Shown: positions 49,501-63,111, counted from the first letter of the stretch. The stretch is DNA of 64,000 nucleotides from Synaphobranchus kaupii (GCA_029718625.1 CM056377.1:105102585-105166584); one strand, 5' to 3'. Translations and numbers: made by a program. Notes: a model not told the origin generated them from the sequence alone.

Positions 49501-50525
49501 CTAAAACAAATTTGTAGACAAAGTTAGTTTGGTTATTTCCCTCATGGCCCTGAAGCCCTTTCCCAAATCCCAAGGAGTGAGCCCCCCATTGAAGTGAGAC
49601 CGTGGTGGTCAAGCTGAAGAAATTACTGAGCGAGGCTGGTAAATTAGAAACATATTATGGAAAGCAAAGGCAAGAAGTGTTTAGCAAATGGATCCCTTTT
49701 CGAGAACATTTTATTCCACATACTTTGTCACAAAAATAAATAAGGTAATAATAAAATAATAAAAGTAATAAGGAAATAAATTCATAAAAAATTATAAAAC
49801 AATAAGAATAATACAATTAATAATAATGACATTTTAAGCAGACATTTTAAGACAAAAATTACACAGATGTTTACACAATTGTGTTTAATTCATCAGTGTG
49901 CATATATTTCTAGCCACGCAGAAATGAAAACATGACTGTTTCTATTATGGCTTTGAATGTGGTCAAATTAATACAGCTATTTTAAAACTATATCAAGTTG
50001 ATAAAACAGACCACAGAAAATAGCATGACTGAAATTGATTATTTTCTTTTTCCTTTTAATTACAGATGTGCTGTTTAATATTTCCTCAGACTTAAATATG
50101 ACAGAGACAAGTGCCACTCCTTTGTAATACCATCCACACAGAGGCTTTTTGATATGGATATCACTTGCTATTTTTAAATATTGGCCCCCTTAAGGGATCA
50201 CACAATGGAAGCTGGAGCTCTCATTTTTGTCAGCTAACGGTGACAACTCATGCCATGTCAGTCACTCATTATCTATGGCATGGTAGGGGGCAGGACACGA
50301 GAATAAACTGCAGCTTTCATAGCTTAAAGACCATTTGGTGCATGTGACTGCACCAGTACAGTACATCTAACTTACATTACTGTTGAATTAAAATACTTTA
50401 TCTCTATGTAACTGAAATAATTCACGGCGGATAAAATTATTTTAGTATGCTCCCCACAAAAAATATTTTTACCCATTTGTACAAAAAACTAATTTGATGG
50501 GTGGAAAGAAATTCAGACGTCTGTC

Positions 50526-50572
<47 letters not shown>

Positions 50573-53500
50573 TGTATATATAATCATTGTTGTCCTAGGA
50601 TAATGTGTCTGTCTGATACAATAGTTGGGAGATTGGCAGCCCTCCAAAAAAATACCCTTTTTGTCGATGTTACATTTCAGCAAGGCAAGGATGAGGATAT
50701 CTGCTGTGAATCAGTCTCAACTGACTAGCAGAGACCACTCAGTGCGCTCCCTGTAGTGGCTGTCTTGGCAACAGCAAACATTTCATGAGACACAATGAGT
50801 CTTTTGATTTAAAATGGAAGTTTTGGCTGGACGGATTTTTTTGGCATTGAGCTGATATTAGATTTTGTTGCATTCTTCATAACCACAACTGCCCCCACCC
50901 CAACACCTACCTACCTACCTCCTACCTCCCACCCTTTTCTCAACATGCATCATTTATTGGCAGGAGCTATGCTGTCACAGTGTCTGAAACCATGAGGTCA
51001 GTTCAGAACATACCTATCTGCGCTTTGACAACTATAAATATCAAATGTAGGCATCTTCCACGAAAATGTACTGAATACTTTTCGTTATCCAATTTAATTC
51101 ACATCTTGGCTGAATGAGTGACCTTATTAGAAAAGAGAACAGAATAGCAACATGCTGATAAGGCTTCTAACACCTTACATTCGGTGATCACATTTCCATG
51201 TATCACACTTAACAGCTTAAGTGATTGAAGAAATAAATGCTTTATTTTGAATCATAAGTTAATTTCAGTGATAGTTAAACGTATTTGGATAGTTAAAATA
51301 ATTTGTATATAAAATAATGAGAAAAAAATCACCACAACGTTTGGGTTATCATGATCACCATGTCTACAGGGTAATCCCCACGTATTCCGTTTTTTAATAA
51401 TTGTTTCCACCAGACTCTTTGTATTGGCTTGCTGTAATTCTTTAATTGGTGAGTTAAATTGTGAGAAAGTATGCCTCTTTGATGTCTTGCTTTACAAGTT
51501 AAGAGTAGCATTACTTGGAACCTTTGTAACCTTCTAGGATACGCCTAGGGAGTTATTTTCTCCACTGCCAATTTCCTTCTCTGATTTATTGTGCTTATTT
51601 CATAGTGCTTCCAGTTTTCTGAGCCCATATTTCCACCAAATATAATACAAACTAGATTAACAATTCCTGAAGAAATTGTAGGTGTGGATTCTTCACAGTG
51701 TTATCAATTGCGGGAAATGGCATAGAAAGATGGTAATATGGTATAGTGTGAGGTGGAAAATAAAAGGTGGAAATGGTATGAACTGGTAATGTGATATAAA
51801 TGGATATAATGAAGGTGAACGTGTTCAAATATGGCGATGCAGCCTATTTTTTGGTAAGTCTAAAGAACCTGGAAGTGATACAAAGAAGTAATGAATTGTG
51901 ATGAAAGCACAAAAAGGTAAGGCATTAAGTAGGCGTACTGAGCTGCTCAGCTTCGCTCAGAGAGAAGAACGCACTTAACGGGTTGCTCAGTTTTGATCAC
52001 TCTGAGCACCTTTGGATTGGCATCAGAGACAGAAGTATAGGCTACGTCATTAGCTATTGAATTTCTCGTTGCCATTTTTCCAAACTCAGACGGTTGTTGA
52101 CAGTTGCTCAGTGCTCAGATAAAGGTAAATTATCTGAAAAAGTGTATAGCTATGCTATAAATGTAAAAAGTAATAGCAACCTGGAGGGTGTATAAAGGTA
52201 TATGAGGTATGAATGGTGTCGATGGTGTGAATAGTGGAGGTGATACATGTAGGTTCTCAAAAAGTTGCGGAATAATAAGTATGGCGAATTACAAAAGGTG
52301 TGGTTTCACAACCACACCTAATAATTTTAGTAGAAGACAAGATTGAATACATTTCTTTTTGGCTGTCAGACTGGTGCTTATTTCTGTCTGAGAATTTGAG
52401 TAGCAAATATTACTCAAAAGGTATATAGAAAGATATACCACTACAAAACTGAGTGAATCTTTGTGATCTCCATGAGTTCTCCTAATTGTTTATACTTCAA
52501 TATGCCTTTCATTTAAATGAGCTGTGAATCTACTGGGCTACAGTAAACAGGTACACATGATACACACTATAGTTCTTTTGCTATCTTTACACAGACATTT
52601 CAAGTGCAAACCAGATGAAAATAATAATTTGAACTCAATCACTGGGAGTAGCAGGGTTGCTGCTGTGGGACTTGATTGTTTAAATGATAAGTCTAAACCA
52701 ACTCATGTTTCAAACTAAAATATTTCTATTCAATCCAGTTCAGTGCCTATTCTCACTTTGCCCCAAAACTCCCCTCAGTTATAATTCTTTTGATTACAAG
52801 TGAGGCAATCAAGCAGGCTGGGAAAAAAAGAAACACAGACAATCGTCTGACACTCCAGCCAAGGCAGGCCTTCAATTAGGTGTCATAGAATGAGAGGCTG
52901 TATAACAGAGATCTTATAAATTATTGAGATAGTCATAACAACTGTATTTATGGCCAGTATATGATCACGCCCCACTTCCCAATCCCTGAAACTATATTTG
53001 TAGCACTGCCATTGAGCATATAGGGTTTTGTTGAATTAAGACAACAATTGATGAAAACACTGCCTTGTCTGTTGTAGTCAGCAGGTTAACAACACCAATA
53101 ATAACAATGATTAGACTTCACTAGGCTTAGCACTCAACACTGAAGTGAAGAGATTAAAACGGACAGCAAGTGTATCTTTTATATTATGCTTAATTGCTGC
53201 ACTTACCAAGTGCAAGGTACAAGTTTTCTAATTAGTAATGTTTTTCTCAAGTGATTTAAAAAATATATATATTTTCAATTTTTTTTTTTTAAAGTAAACA
53301 AGTAATTTAACTTATTTAAAAAGAACATAATTTATTGGTCCAACTCCTGTTGTCTCTCTGAAAAGGAAGCAAAACCCTGTAAAATATTTTGCTTTTCCAT
53401 GCAGGAGTCCTCTTTTCCATGCAGGAGTCCTCTTTTCCATGCAGGAGTCCTCTTTTCCATGCAGGAGTTGTAAAATATGTGTTCCAGGTGGTAAACACCT

Positions 53501-56500
53501 ATTAATGGTGGAGTAATAGCTACCGGAATAATGTAATCGCGGCTCAAACAATTAAAACCATTTGCTTTATATCAAAATGAACCCAACTCTTCCCCCAAGT
53601 CTCTGCAGGGAATCAAGCAAGTGGTGTAAATCTGAAGTTAACAAAAAGCATTTGATGAATCTATATCCATCATCTGTAAAAATATACACAAATTGGAAGT
53701 ACAGTAGTATAGGATGGAAGAGTGAGTACATTGCAAACTATGATGAGTCTGAGCAGACTCTGGAATAAAATGAGAGAATAGGCTCCATGACACTACACAA
53801 AAAGACTTTACCACAATAGAACTAAAGATAACAGTTACATAACTAACATAATAACTGTAGTAACAGGATAATGAGTACATTTCTGCAGATACTGGGAAAC
53901 TCCAGCAGCATGATAATTGGGTTTGGGGCTGTGCAATCATTTACCTTACATGCCCCATATATTGGAAGAATTCCTTCATTTTCTTTATGCGCGCATCCAT
54001 TTTGTTTATAAGTGTCAACATTCTTGTGTTTGCTCATGCTAATTACAAGGAGGCAGGTTAATATTTCTACCTCAAATAAATCTATCATAGTACACCTTTC
54101 GACAAAAGCATGGCCAAATGTATCTATGAAAATGACAGCATAAAAAAACATGCTTTTATGTTTGTTGAAGGTTACTTCTACAAATGGCAAACACAAAAAT
54201 TTGAGAGTCACCACTGTGGCTTCCAGCATCTATTCTACTTTTTTCCTGCGTGATTTCATACGAGCCGCACATCACAAGCAGTATGTCCGAGAACACAGAC
54301 ATGCAGTTGTGCGTGCGTTCCATACAGACTGTGGGTTCATGTCAGCAAATTTGCAGACACCTCGTAGCAATCAGGATGCGAAATGTGTCAGCTCCAAATA
54401 TATTTTTCAGTGTTCACTTGTAAGTCTTTACCAGTGGCATGTTCAGAAATTCAGGTTTGAATCATGTTCGAAAATTCAGATTTGACGGCGTTTGGTTGGG
54501 GGCAGAGGTGTGAGTTTTGCAGCTGTTTGTAAGGACTTTTCATAAACTGCTAAACCACTGGTTGCAATCACTGTGGATCCTATACACACCATAAAAATGA
54601 TACGATGAATGAATGATGATGAAAGCTGCCTATTCCATGCAATATTTTCTTGGGTGTGTATTTGGTAATGGCAGGGCCATTTACCTATCCAAATCAAACA
54701 TTTTGCTGAAGCATTATATTTATTTAATGTTTAGCAAAATCTTTACACCAGTACTTTCTCATATCTAATACTAACCCAATAAATTATTATATATAATGCT
54801 TATTTTGTGAACCACTGCCAATGAACCATTGCAAAAAACCATTAAAAAAAAAAAAAAGTCTGTTAACTACATAGATACAATATGCAATACAATAAAATAC
54901 AGATACACTTCCATGTCTGATCTAACTGTGAATCTCTATACAGCTGGCCTTGAACCTCCTAAAGAATATGAAAACTCAATTTCACTAAAGCTAAAGCTTT
55001 CAAAACTGCACATAGGTGTTGGTTTCATGCATAATTAGACACAAGTACATGTAAAACACAGAAAAATGGGTAGCAGGCAAGCTGCATTCATAATAGGATT
55101 ACCATGTTCTTCCTATCAGTGCAGAGTGCTAAATAAGTAACTAATTAATTAATTAATTAATTCATTCATTCATTATTAACATCGAAGTGGAGCACCAGAG
55201 GAATAGTGCTGAATCGTAAATAAGAGAAAATGCCACTCTCCCGGCGCTGTCAGTATCCTAAAGTCTACCTTGATCAGAGGCCGGACACAAATCTCTGACA
55301 AACACACCAGTACTCATCTGTAGAAACAAGGACAGATGCCTATAGAGAACAATGGGTGTTGCTATCAGCAACTGCAGCGACAGAAGCCCACGTGTACATT
55401 CGCACACCCGAGACAGAAAGAAATAACAATGGTAATTTTCCACATCAGTACATTTCTTTCACATTGTATCCACTTCAATGCATTGCACATTCACTTAATA
55501 TTGTTCATACAAACAGTGCTATCTTTAACATTTTCCCCAGCACCTTGATCTTTGATCCTGCATAACTCGGGGCATGTACAGAGAGGCATTTACAATTCTG
55601 ATTCAGAGCACCTCGGACCACTGCAGGCTTTGTTATACATATTCAATTCAGCTATTCAATTCACTCCCGTTGTATTTCTATTCCTGGTGCATTGGATATG
55701 TGCATGTGCAGCATGTGATTTTCATTTTTTTACACCCTGGTGCATTTGTTAGAAACAGATCCATAATTAGGACATACAGCTGCATAAAACGGAGAGCCAT
55801 TTGTGATATTAGTGATTACAAATATAGCAGTTTAATGGGGGTTGAGTCACTGGAAAATGATACATGGCCCCCAAAGGGGGTGGGGGGGGGGGGGGATTTA
55901 TTAGCCATTTCTTGGGTATTTACTACTAACATATTTTATGCCAAGTGCTACACAATATGGTCACGTGAAATGGTATTTACATGCATTAATGAAGAACTTG
56001 GTGGGGGAATGTTTCGATGCATCTTTGCCCTCATACACAAGTCATTTTACACATGGATGTGTCTCATTGTGAAGCAATAGCAAGCACAAGATTACTTGTG
56101 AATATGTGTGTTTTTTGAGTCTTTTTAAAAAGGGTTAATGAAAATCAGCTATTTTCTGGCCTGGCAAGTGTATATGCAAAAAGAAACCAAAAAAATAAAT
56201 AATAACATGACTAGGTGACATTCGAAGAAAATTACACTGAAGTTATCAAAGCATCGGAAGTCCTTGTTTTTAAAATATATAACTTGTAATATCTATATAA
56301 CATAAATTATAATGTAATAATACTGAATGCATAATTAACTTTGGCCACATTAATTAGGTTTATGTTACTGTTAATATAGGACAGGAACAGGAAGTTCATT
56401 TTCCATTATAAATCAGTGACAAGATGCATACTGATTTAACTTGCCAAGATGCATACTGATTTAACTTGCCAATCTTGCCAAATCCACCACTCATTAGATA

Positions 56501-58150
56501 TTAAATTAAATAATGACAGAATGGCCTCAGTCAATTATTGATCAAATAACCTCACTCTCCCCTAAAAAAACACTTAGGTCAGTTCCACCAGCTGCTATTC
56601 AAGGAGGACCGTTCTGAATTGAATGCATTCAGTCGATTATCTTTCTATGTTGTGCCAAACTAAAATCACATCAATAAGGATTGATTTAAATCTAATTGAA
56701 TTGGTGACTACCATGCACCTACTATATGTCAGGAAGCCATTGATTGACGCAAACAGATATTTGTGGCTTATATTGACTTCCCAATTTCAGTAGTGCATGC
56801 ACTTTTCATCGATTTGTCCACAAATAGTTGTTTAGTTGTGTGAGGCCATTTCAAAGCCTAGTGAAATGCGATTCATTCACATGATTTATGTGCCAATATT
56901 TTGATGGATAAATGATATTGACACTATGGGAAAACAACTATGGGTGTTTTAATTACAAATCTCAGCAGTGTTCCCTTGCACACCAGTGCTATGCCAAGGT
57001 AATAATATGACTTCAGCATGATGAAGACGCACCAAAGAACATGCAGTTTGCTGTTTGTCAGATGAATATGTAGGAAATTGGTATACTTTATCTGAATTCC
57101 TTGCATAAACTCTTATGCTGCATATATTTAATTAAAACCCCAACTACTTTTTCAGTAGGTAGAAAACTTGAAACACGCTGGTCTTGAATGGAAAAAAGAA
57201 GACTGTGAGCCATCAACTCTTTCCATTGATGACTCCGGTTTTAACCATGTACCTGTTGAATACAATTCTCCGTCAGAATGCAGTCCAGGCTACACTGCCT
57301 GGACTGAATTAGAGGAGATTCTAATGTCAGCAGCACTGAAGTTCTCGAATATGTTGTCGTGTGACAATCTGAGGACAGTTTCTTGACCCCCAGAGTCAGA
57401 GTGTAGACTACATGGTGTATTCTTTGGGCTCAGGCTTTAGGGTGAGAAGGGATTACGTATAGTAATTATGGTTATTATACCCTTGGTATAGAGACTGTCT
57501 GACGTTAAGTCTCCCTCATTTCAGTTCCTGACAGCTAAATTAAAAACCTCTCCTCTGACATGACCCTGATTGATCTTGTTTCTCCGCGCAGTCTGGTGCT
57601 TCTTCCCTAGGACACGCTTGCACTTCACACTACCCTGTAAGTGTTAACTGTTTGTTCAAAGGCCTAAAGGGACTTTAGGTTCTGCACTAGCGGGTGAGAT
57701 CTATTGTTGCCCCCAAGGCAGACAGCACACCTGCCTGGGCAGGTAGGATTCAGCCTGATGAGGTTAAATCTCCTCGCTCGCTGTGAGCCACGCTCATAGT
57801 CTCACCCCACGGGTATTAGCGCGAAGGGTGTGGGGGTACTGTAAACACTGTCAACTTGCAGAAATCCCAGGGCACCGATCCCTTATGATACGGTAACTGA
57901 GTTGGTGATTTTGTTTACTGCTGAGCTGTATTACTTCAGTCTGTGATGCCTACTACACCCAACAAGCTCCTGTTACATATCTAACATGCATTTGGTTCTA
58001 AATTAAAAATCAGTCATCTGTAACATGGCCAAATGCGGGAGGGGGAATACCAAAGGGATGCGGGCACACACTGAATGCTTGTTCATGTTATTAGGTCAAA
58101 ACACACATTTTTTTCCATGCAAGAATGAAAGGACTGAAAGATCTCTTTAC
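49501..58150 (-). other. adgrl2: adgrl2 8.65-kb intron with simple repeats
   Basis: Contains (AT)20 at 50,529-50,569, a 20-bp minisatellite (listed separately), AATT/ATTC runs at 55,141-55,178, a G-rich run at 55,876-55,895, and a GC-richer block at about 57,580-57,870. The 168-codon open frame at 55,574-56,080 spans the G run and has no family motif. Confidence 0.6.
53392..53469. repeat. 20-bp minisatellite, four copies
   Basis: The unit CTTTTCCATGCAGGAGTCCT is repeated four times; the last copy diverges at its end. The first three are identical, implying recent slippage or duplication. Confidence 0.95.
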
Positions 58151-58951
58151 CTTGTGCGGGGTCCGGGGGTCCAAACTCCAGATTATACCTCAATATGTAA
58201 TAATTATTCCACACATATAGCTGGTTATCTCTGGGATTGTAATCCACAGCTGCAATATACTGGTACTGGTTTGGAAAGTGAATATCCACATATTCGCCCC
58301 GATTCTGTTTGGTGTTGTAAATGTAATCGATCAGGCTCTTGCTGACTTCACTCTCATTGTCCTCATATGTGGACCTCACTATGTAGAGGACTCCACAGAT
58401 CATGAAGGCGTTGGAGGCAGAGCGCTTGTCATATGTCGTCTCCCAGGTCGCCTCGAATCTGAGAGTATAAGGGTTCAACTGGCTGATAACCATCATCCCA
58501 TTATTTTGCTCTGTGGCATAGATCACCCACAGGCCATTTTCATCTACGCCCAAGTCGATGTCAGTCTTTCCACCCCACTTGTAGGGTGAGGTGTCGTGAT
58601 AGTTGGCATTGTTGATGATGGCCTCTCCACTTTTGATCCTGGTCCTCAGGTCAAACTTGACTATGTTTCGGGTCCTCTCCTTGTTAAAAAACACCGCACC
58701 GTCATACACCACAAATCCAGTGCCGTCCACCCGGTGAGGGAGTTTATACGTTGTGGTTTGTCGAGCATTTTGGAAGTCTTCAAGTGAAGAATACTCGATG
58801 AGTGTATCTGTGCGGTAGGGAGTCCAGGGCATGAAATAGATTTTGTCACCCGCTTGAAGGGGGTCTTTGCACCACGCCCCTGCTTGCTGCTCCGCCTCGA
58901 ACAGAAAGGAAGTATCTCCAACTGCTTTCAGTGTTCCGGGACAAACAAAAA
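58151..58951 (-). CDS. adgrl2: adgrl2 olfactomedin-domain exon
   Basis: One 801-nt exon encodes the whole olfactomedin-like beta-propeller, starting [12 protein letters not shown] and ending FGPPDPAQ. Hallmarks are [51 protein letters not shown] and [20 protein letters not shown]. The cysteines in FVCPG and MICGVLY are the pair that forms the domain's disulfide. In the family this domain binds FLRT proteins. The acceptor is AG at 58952-58953; the donor G|GTAAAG begins at 58150. The exon enters with two codon bases and leaves one, matching both neighbours. No stop or frameshift is present. Residue choices such as [16 protein letters not shown] fit L2 better than L3. Confidence 0.98.
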
Positions 58952-59965
58952 CTAGTAATGGGGGAGAGTAAAACGAGAGACAGATTTAAGTAAACAAAGC
59001 ACAAATTAACAGTAAGATATTTAAACTGGCCATTTGGAGCTCTATATTGTTTTTACATTGTCTCGGTAATTGGGCTGTCCAAGAAAAGTGGGACAAAAAA
59101 AAGTGACAGATATTCTCAAGCAGTATTGGGTGTTTGTGCATAGAAAAAAGGAATATTAAAGTTGTTAAACAATGAATGTTATATAAAATAATATATTAAA
59201 TGTCGGGAACACTGAGGCCTTGCTTCATGGACTTATGTACAGACACAGAAACTAAAAGGAGGGGAAAACAGAAAAAAGAATGAAAAAAAAATTTAATTCC
59301 TGTAAATCAAAGCAGCCAAATAAAAACACTTGGCAACAGAAGGGTGGTTTAAAGAGCACAATTCGGTATGTCTGTACATGTCGGTTGTGTGACACACCAC
59401 CGTTTATCTGGTATCAGACAGGCTTGTTACAAGTGGTGCAAATGTCACATCATTTTAAATTTTAAATAAATGAAAAAAAAAAAAAACAGTCGTTTAAAAA
59501 AATTCTTTTCAGAAACACAAAACAAAGAATCAAAGGTGGAGAGAACAATACATGGCGGGATTGAGGGGAGGGAGAGGGCAAAGAGAGAAAGACAGTAGAG
59601 GCAGTGAGCTCTAAAAGGCTGAGAAACCCTGTTACCATGACATGCTATGGAGAGGGTTTGGGAAGCCAGGCAAAATGAGATTGTGCTAACAAGAGAAAGC
59701 ACCCAGGGGTATGTAACACAAACCTCTAAGGAGTCCAGTCACTACACCCCATTTGCTTCTTTATGCTGCCATTGCATTATCAGATTCTTAATAATTTTAC
59801 TTCCATGGTTACAGTTTACTGACCTTTTACAGTTCTGAAGAGGTTTATTTTTCTCTCTTTTTTTTCTACTGCCTGCTAGGATCAGAACACCAGTGGGGAT
59901 AGGAAGGTTTACAACCATATGCCACAAAACAAGGAGCTAGGGTTTGGATCGTGTCAGTTATTTAC
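58952..59965 (-). other. adgrl2: adgrl2 intron between microexon and olfactomedin exon
   Basis: About 1 kb, ending in a CATTACTAG acceptor. Nothing else recognised. Confidence 0.65.
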
Positions 59966-59980
59966 CTTTTTGCTCCACTT
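59966..59980 (-). CDS. adgrl2: adgrl2 15-nt microexon (KVEQK insert)
   Basis: The exon reads AAGTGGAGCAAAAAG between an upstream TAG acceptor and a GTAAATA donor. With one base carried in and one carried out it encodes K-V-E-Q-K, the known latrophilin insert between the lectin and olfactomedin domains. It is an exact multiple of three, so skipping keeps frame: the preceding exon would join straight to TT-TTT-GTT-TGT. In latrophilins this insert is alternatively spliced and is reported to tune teneurin binding. The match of sequence, phase and splice sites makes chance unlikely despite the tiny size. Confidence 0.88.
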
Positions 59981-62572
59981 CTATTTTAAGCGTTGGAAGA
60001 GAGAATGAAAAGGGGTCCAAGGAAAAAAAGAGATGAACATGAATTAACTATCATTGCTACGGTTACACACTCAGTAACATATGAGACAAGGACAAAGATA
60101 CCTATTTTGGCAAGGGGAAAAAAAAGAGAAAGTAAATTAACATTAGACACAGCAGGCAACCGCTGACATGAAGAAAGGATCAGGTTAGGAGGCCGAGGCC
60201 AAGGCATACATGTACAATGTCGTGACATCTGGACAAAGCACTCTGCTGGTGTTAACAGAGCCAAGAGATGGGCAGTGACACACTTGCCCATTAAGAGCTT
60301 GCCAGAGCATTTTATATGTGCTTAAAAATAAATTGTAGAACATAATTAACACAACTCTCTTCATACCATTATGATATGCAAGCAACATAGAGTAATCGGA
60401 AACAAAATATAACAAACAAGATGCGCGTGTTGACTTTAGAGTGGCCAAATTTCATATTTTTGAATTGAATTAAATTAAAAAGTGCAATAAATTAAATATA
60501 ATATTAATAGTAATAATATGCCAAATGTAAGGATATGCCAAAAACATTTACTGTATTGGTATTGCTACAAACGTTACAATCATTCTCTTGTTTGAAATAC
60601 ATCTAGAGTAGTTATTGTATACTTGATAACTCAATCACAAAGCTGTTTTATCATCTACAATTTATATGGTTTGGCTGTAAACCACTGCCTGTAAGGATAC
60701 TTTTTGGAACTGAGAAGTTAAGTACAAGCAAAAACAATTAGCTAACAATCTGTTTACTCAGTGTGGACTATTACTCCTTCAGTTGATGAAGAAACACCGT
60801 ATAATTGAGTGATAAATCATAGGTTACCTGTTTTAGCAGCACAGGCAAACACAAATTTCTAACCAAGGAATCAACTTGTTTACTCAAATAAAATCATGTT
60901 TGTTCAACTTTTAATTACTATTTTTAATTACTATTTTTAATTAGTTCCAAGCTAAACATTACTTGATAACCTGTGTAGATTTGTGATTCTAGCTTGCAGT
61001 CCTATGGTGGCTGTAGTACTAAAATATCCACTCAATATAACACACATGCAAAAAAGTTGTACCACCCACTCGTATATATTTTTCTAAGAAAATTGGCTCA
61101 CTAAAATAGTCACTTACCACCAAATTATTCAGCCATCTTAAAAACTAAGTGATTATCTTTGAAACTTGGAAAAAACAACTAATTAAAATGCAAAGCACAA
61201 TGATACTGAAATCTGTGTATCAGTGAATTAATCAATATAGGTATCATATTGCCTGAGCTTTTAAAGCAACACTGGCCCAGATTCAATACTACCATTTTGT
61301 ATATAGTCTGTATAATGTGATGAGCCTTGCTAGAACACATACGTGCTTTCCAGGCATTGTCATTCCAGGGATAATGGTACAATGCATTTCTCCACATCTA
61401 TGGGTGCGTAATGTGCGTGTGTGTGTGTGTGTGCATATGTTTGTAGATATACACAAACTCATACACACACACACACACACACGTCATTTATATATTTTCA
61501 GGCACTGTCATTCCAGGTATAAAGGTACAATGCATTTCTCCACATTTATGGGTGCATAATGTGTGTTTATGTGTGTTTGTGATTGTGTGTCAATTATATA
61601 GAATTTTGCATCTTTAAACACTTTTTTAATAATGCCACTACTGAGTGATGGTGCAAACAAATGCACATAAGTGTAGTCCATGAGGCCTATTAAGATAGGG
61701 AGCTTTCCTTCTACATGATCCCAGTGTGCGCTGGAATGAGCTGGTAACCAAGAACAGAAGGTCGGGTGTTACCCTCACACAACAGGAAAGGGCAATTAAA
61801 TGGTTGTTCAAGATGTGCCAAGAGTGCACTACAGCTGTCCAAAACCACTTGCAATGGGATATTCAGCTTGTTCCTGCACCTGCACTTAAATTATGATCAC
61901 ATTGCTTTGCATGTTTTTAAAGTGAAGGGTTGGTAAGGCTAAGCTGTCACCACATACAGAAGACATTGATCTTACAAGGTCCCAGGCATTTACTTGGAAG
62001 TGGGATTTATATATCCACATGGTGGATGTTGCATCACATTTAAGTTTGTGGCACTGTATTGATTTAACTACATATTCCTTGCCTATCAGTATGAGTATCC
62101 GCACATTAGGCTACACTAGCGTGATTTATTTACTCATCTTTGAGGTATGGCACATATTAAAAAGCGAATGACACAGCACACATTTGATTATTAATGTGTC
62201 AATGTTCTCTGTGTTTGCAGTTATATCTGCGCACACACACATAAGTGTGTGTATGTGTTTGTGTGTGTGTATGTGTATCAAATAAAATGTAAACACAAAA
62301 CAAAATGGCCCCATAATTTATTGATTGCACATAGATTGCAATTGTATTCTTAGGCATATAGATAGGGATCATTGCAATAAAATATTATGTTTTCCTATAG
62401 GTACATTACATAAAGCTAGCTTGCTTCATTCTTGGGGATTTTTCACAAATGATTGCTGTTTATGTGTTTTTGCTTTGATTCTACCTAGAGCTAACATAAG
62501 TGTTGCTAGTAGTATGATAATGCACTAATTAACTGCTATGCAATGTCACCTGGCTGATGTCCAAGACAGAGA
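59981..62572 (-). other. adgrl2: adgrl2 intron upstream of the microexon
   Basis: No lectin-domain or signal-peptide exon is visible. The stretch includes a duplicated 75-bp block with CA/GT repeats (listed separately) and otherwise AT-rich sequence. Confidence 0.55.
61347..61568. repeat. direct duplication of a ~75-bp block separated by GT/CA repeats
   Basis: TTTCCAGGCATTGTCATTCC through TATGGGTGCGTAATGTG at 61,347-61,420 recurs, slightly diverged, at 61,495-61,568. The spacer holds a (GT) run (61,415-61,433) and a (CA) run (61,463-61,482). Offset is about 149 bp. Confidence 0.85.
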
Positions 62573-62574
62573 TA

Positions 62575-63111
62575 CACTGCCCGGCCAAAAGAAAAGTCGC
62601 ACACTCTAATATTTTGTGGGACCGCCTTTAGCTTTGATTACGGTGCACATTTGTGTGGTTTCGACAACCTTATGCAATGTCACAACATTTATTTCCATCC
62701 AGAGTAGCATAAGTTTTTGGCTGAGATCTTGTATTGACGATGGGAGAGTCGAACCACTCCGTAAAGTGTTCTCCAGCACATCCCAAAGACTTTCAATGGG
62801 GTTAAGGTCAGGAATCTGGTGGCTAATTCATGTGTGAAAATGATTCCTCATGCTCCCTGAACCACTCTTTCACAATTTGAGCCCGATGAATCTTGGCATT
62901 GTCATCCTGGCATATGCCCATTGATGGGATAACCTGGTCATTCAGTACATTCAGGTACTTCGCTGACTTCATTTTACTGCTGCATAATGTTGCTGAGCCT
63001 AGACCTGACCAACTGAAGCAACCCCAGATCATAACACTGCCTCCAGAGGCTTGTACAGTGGGCACTATGCACGACGGGTGCAATGGCGACTTTTTTTTTG
63101 GCCGGGCAGTG
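62575..63111 (-). mobile_element. internally deleted Tc1-like transposon
   Basis: The ends CACTGCCCGGCCAAAAGAAAAG (left) and its mirror (right, ...TTTTTGGCCGGGCAGTG) are terminal inverted repeats, with TA on each side (62,573-62,574 and 63,112-63,113). The minus-strand frame retains only the C-terminal half of a Tc1 transposase: [19 protein letters not shown] and [19 protein letters not shown], the second catalytic Asp region. The N-terminal helix-turn-helix and first catalytic Asp are missing. At 537 bp it is far short of a full element and is dead. Confidence 0.93.

Larger units (their letters stand above)
20451..59980 (-). other. adgrl2: adgrl2 (latrophilin-2) gene body, 5'-incomplete
   Basis: This is a multi-exon adhesion GPCR gene on the minus strand. 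Twenty coding exons totalling 4,025 nt (two of them likely cassettes) were placed by homology and AG/GT splice signals, and all intron phases match. The visible protein is about 1,340 residues: olfactomedin domain, Thr-rich stalk, HRM, GAIN, GPS, 7TM and cytoplasmic tail. Latrophilins are postsynaptic or cell-surface adhesion receptors that bind teneurins (through the lectin domain) and FLRTs (through the olfactomedin domain). The L2 assignment rests on the tail, for example [25 protein letters not shown] ending and [17 protein letters not shown]. The signal peptide and lectin exons lie off the right edge; I found no trace of them up to 64,000. Confidence 0.96.

Noticed and set aside
53391..53470. 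Minisatellite considered as a CRISPR-like array
   Set aside because: There are no spacers between units, and this is vertebrate intronic DNA.
55574..56080. 168-codon plus-strand open frame
   Set aside because: It crosses a run of G and AT-rich intron, lies antisense to adgrl2, and shows no family motif or codon signature.
58661..58921. Open frames on either strand overlapping the olfactomedin exon
   Set aside because: They are shadows of the strongly conserved olfactomedin reading frame.
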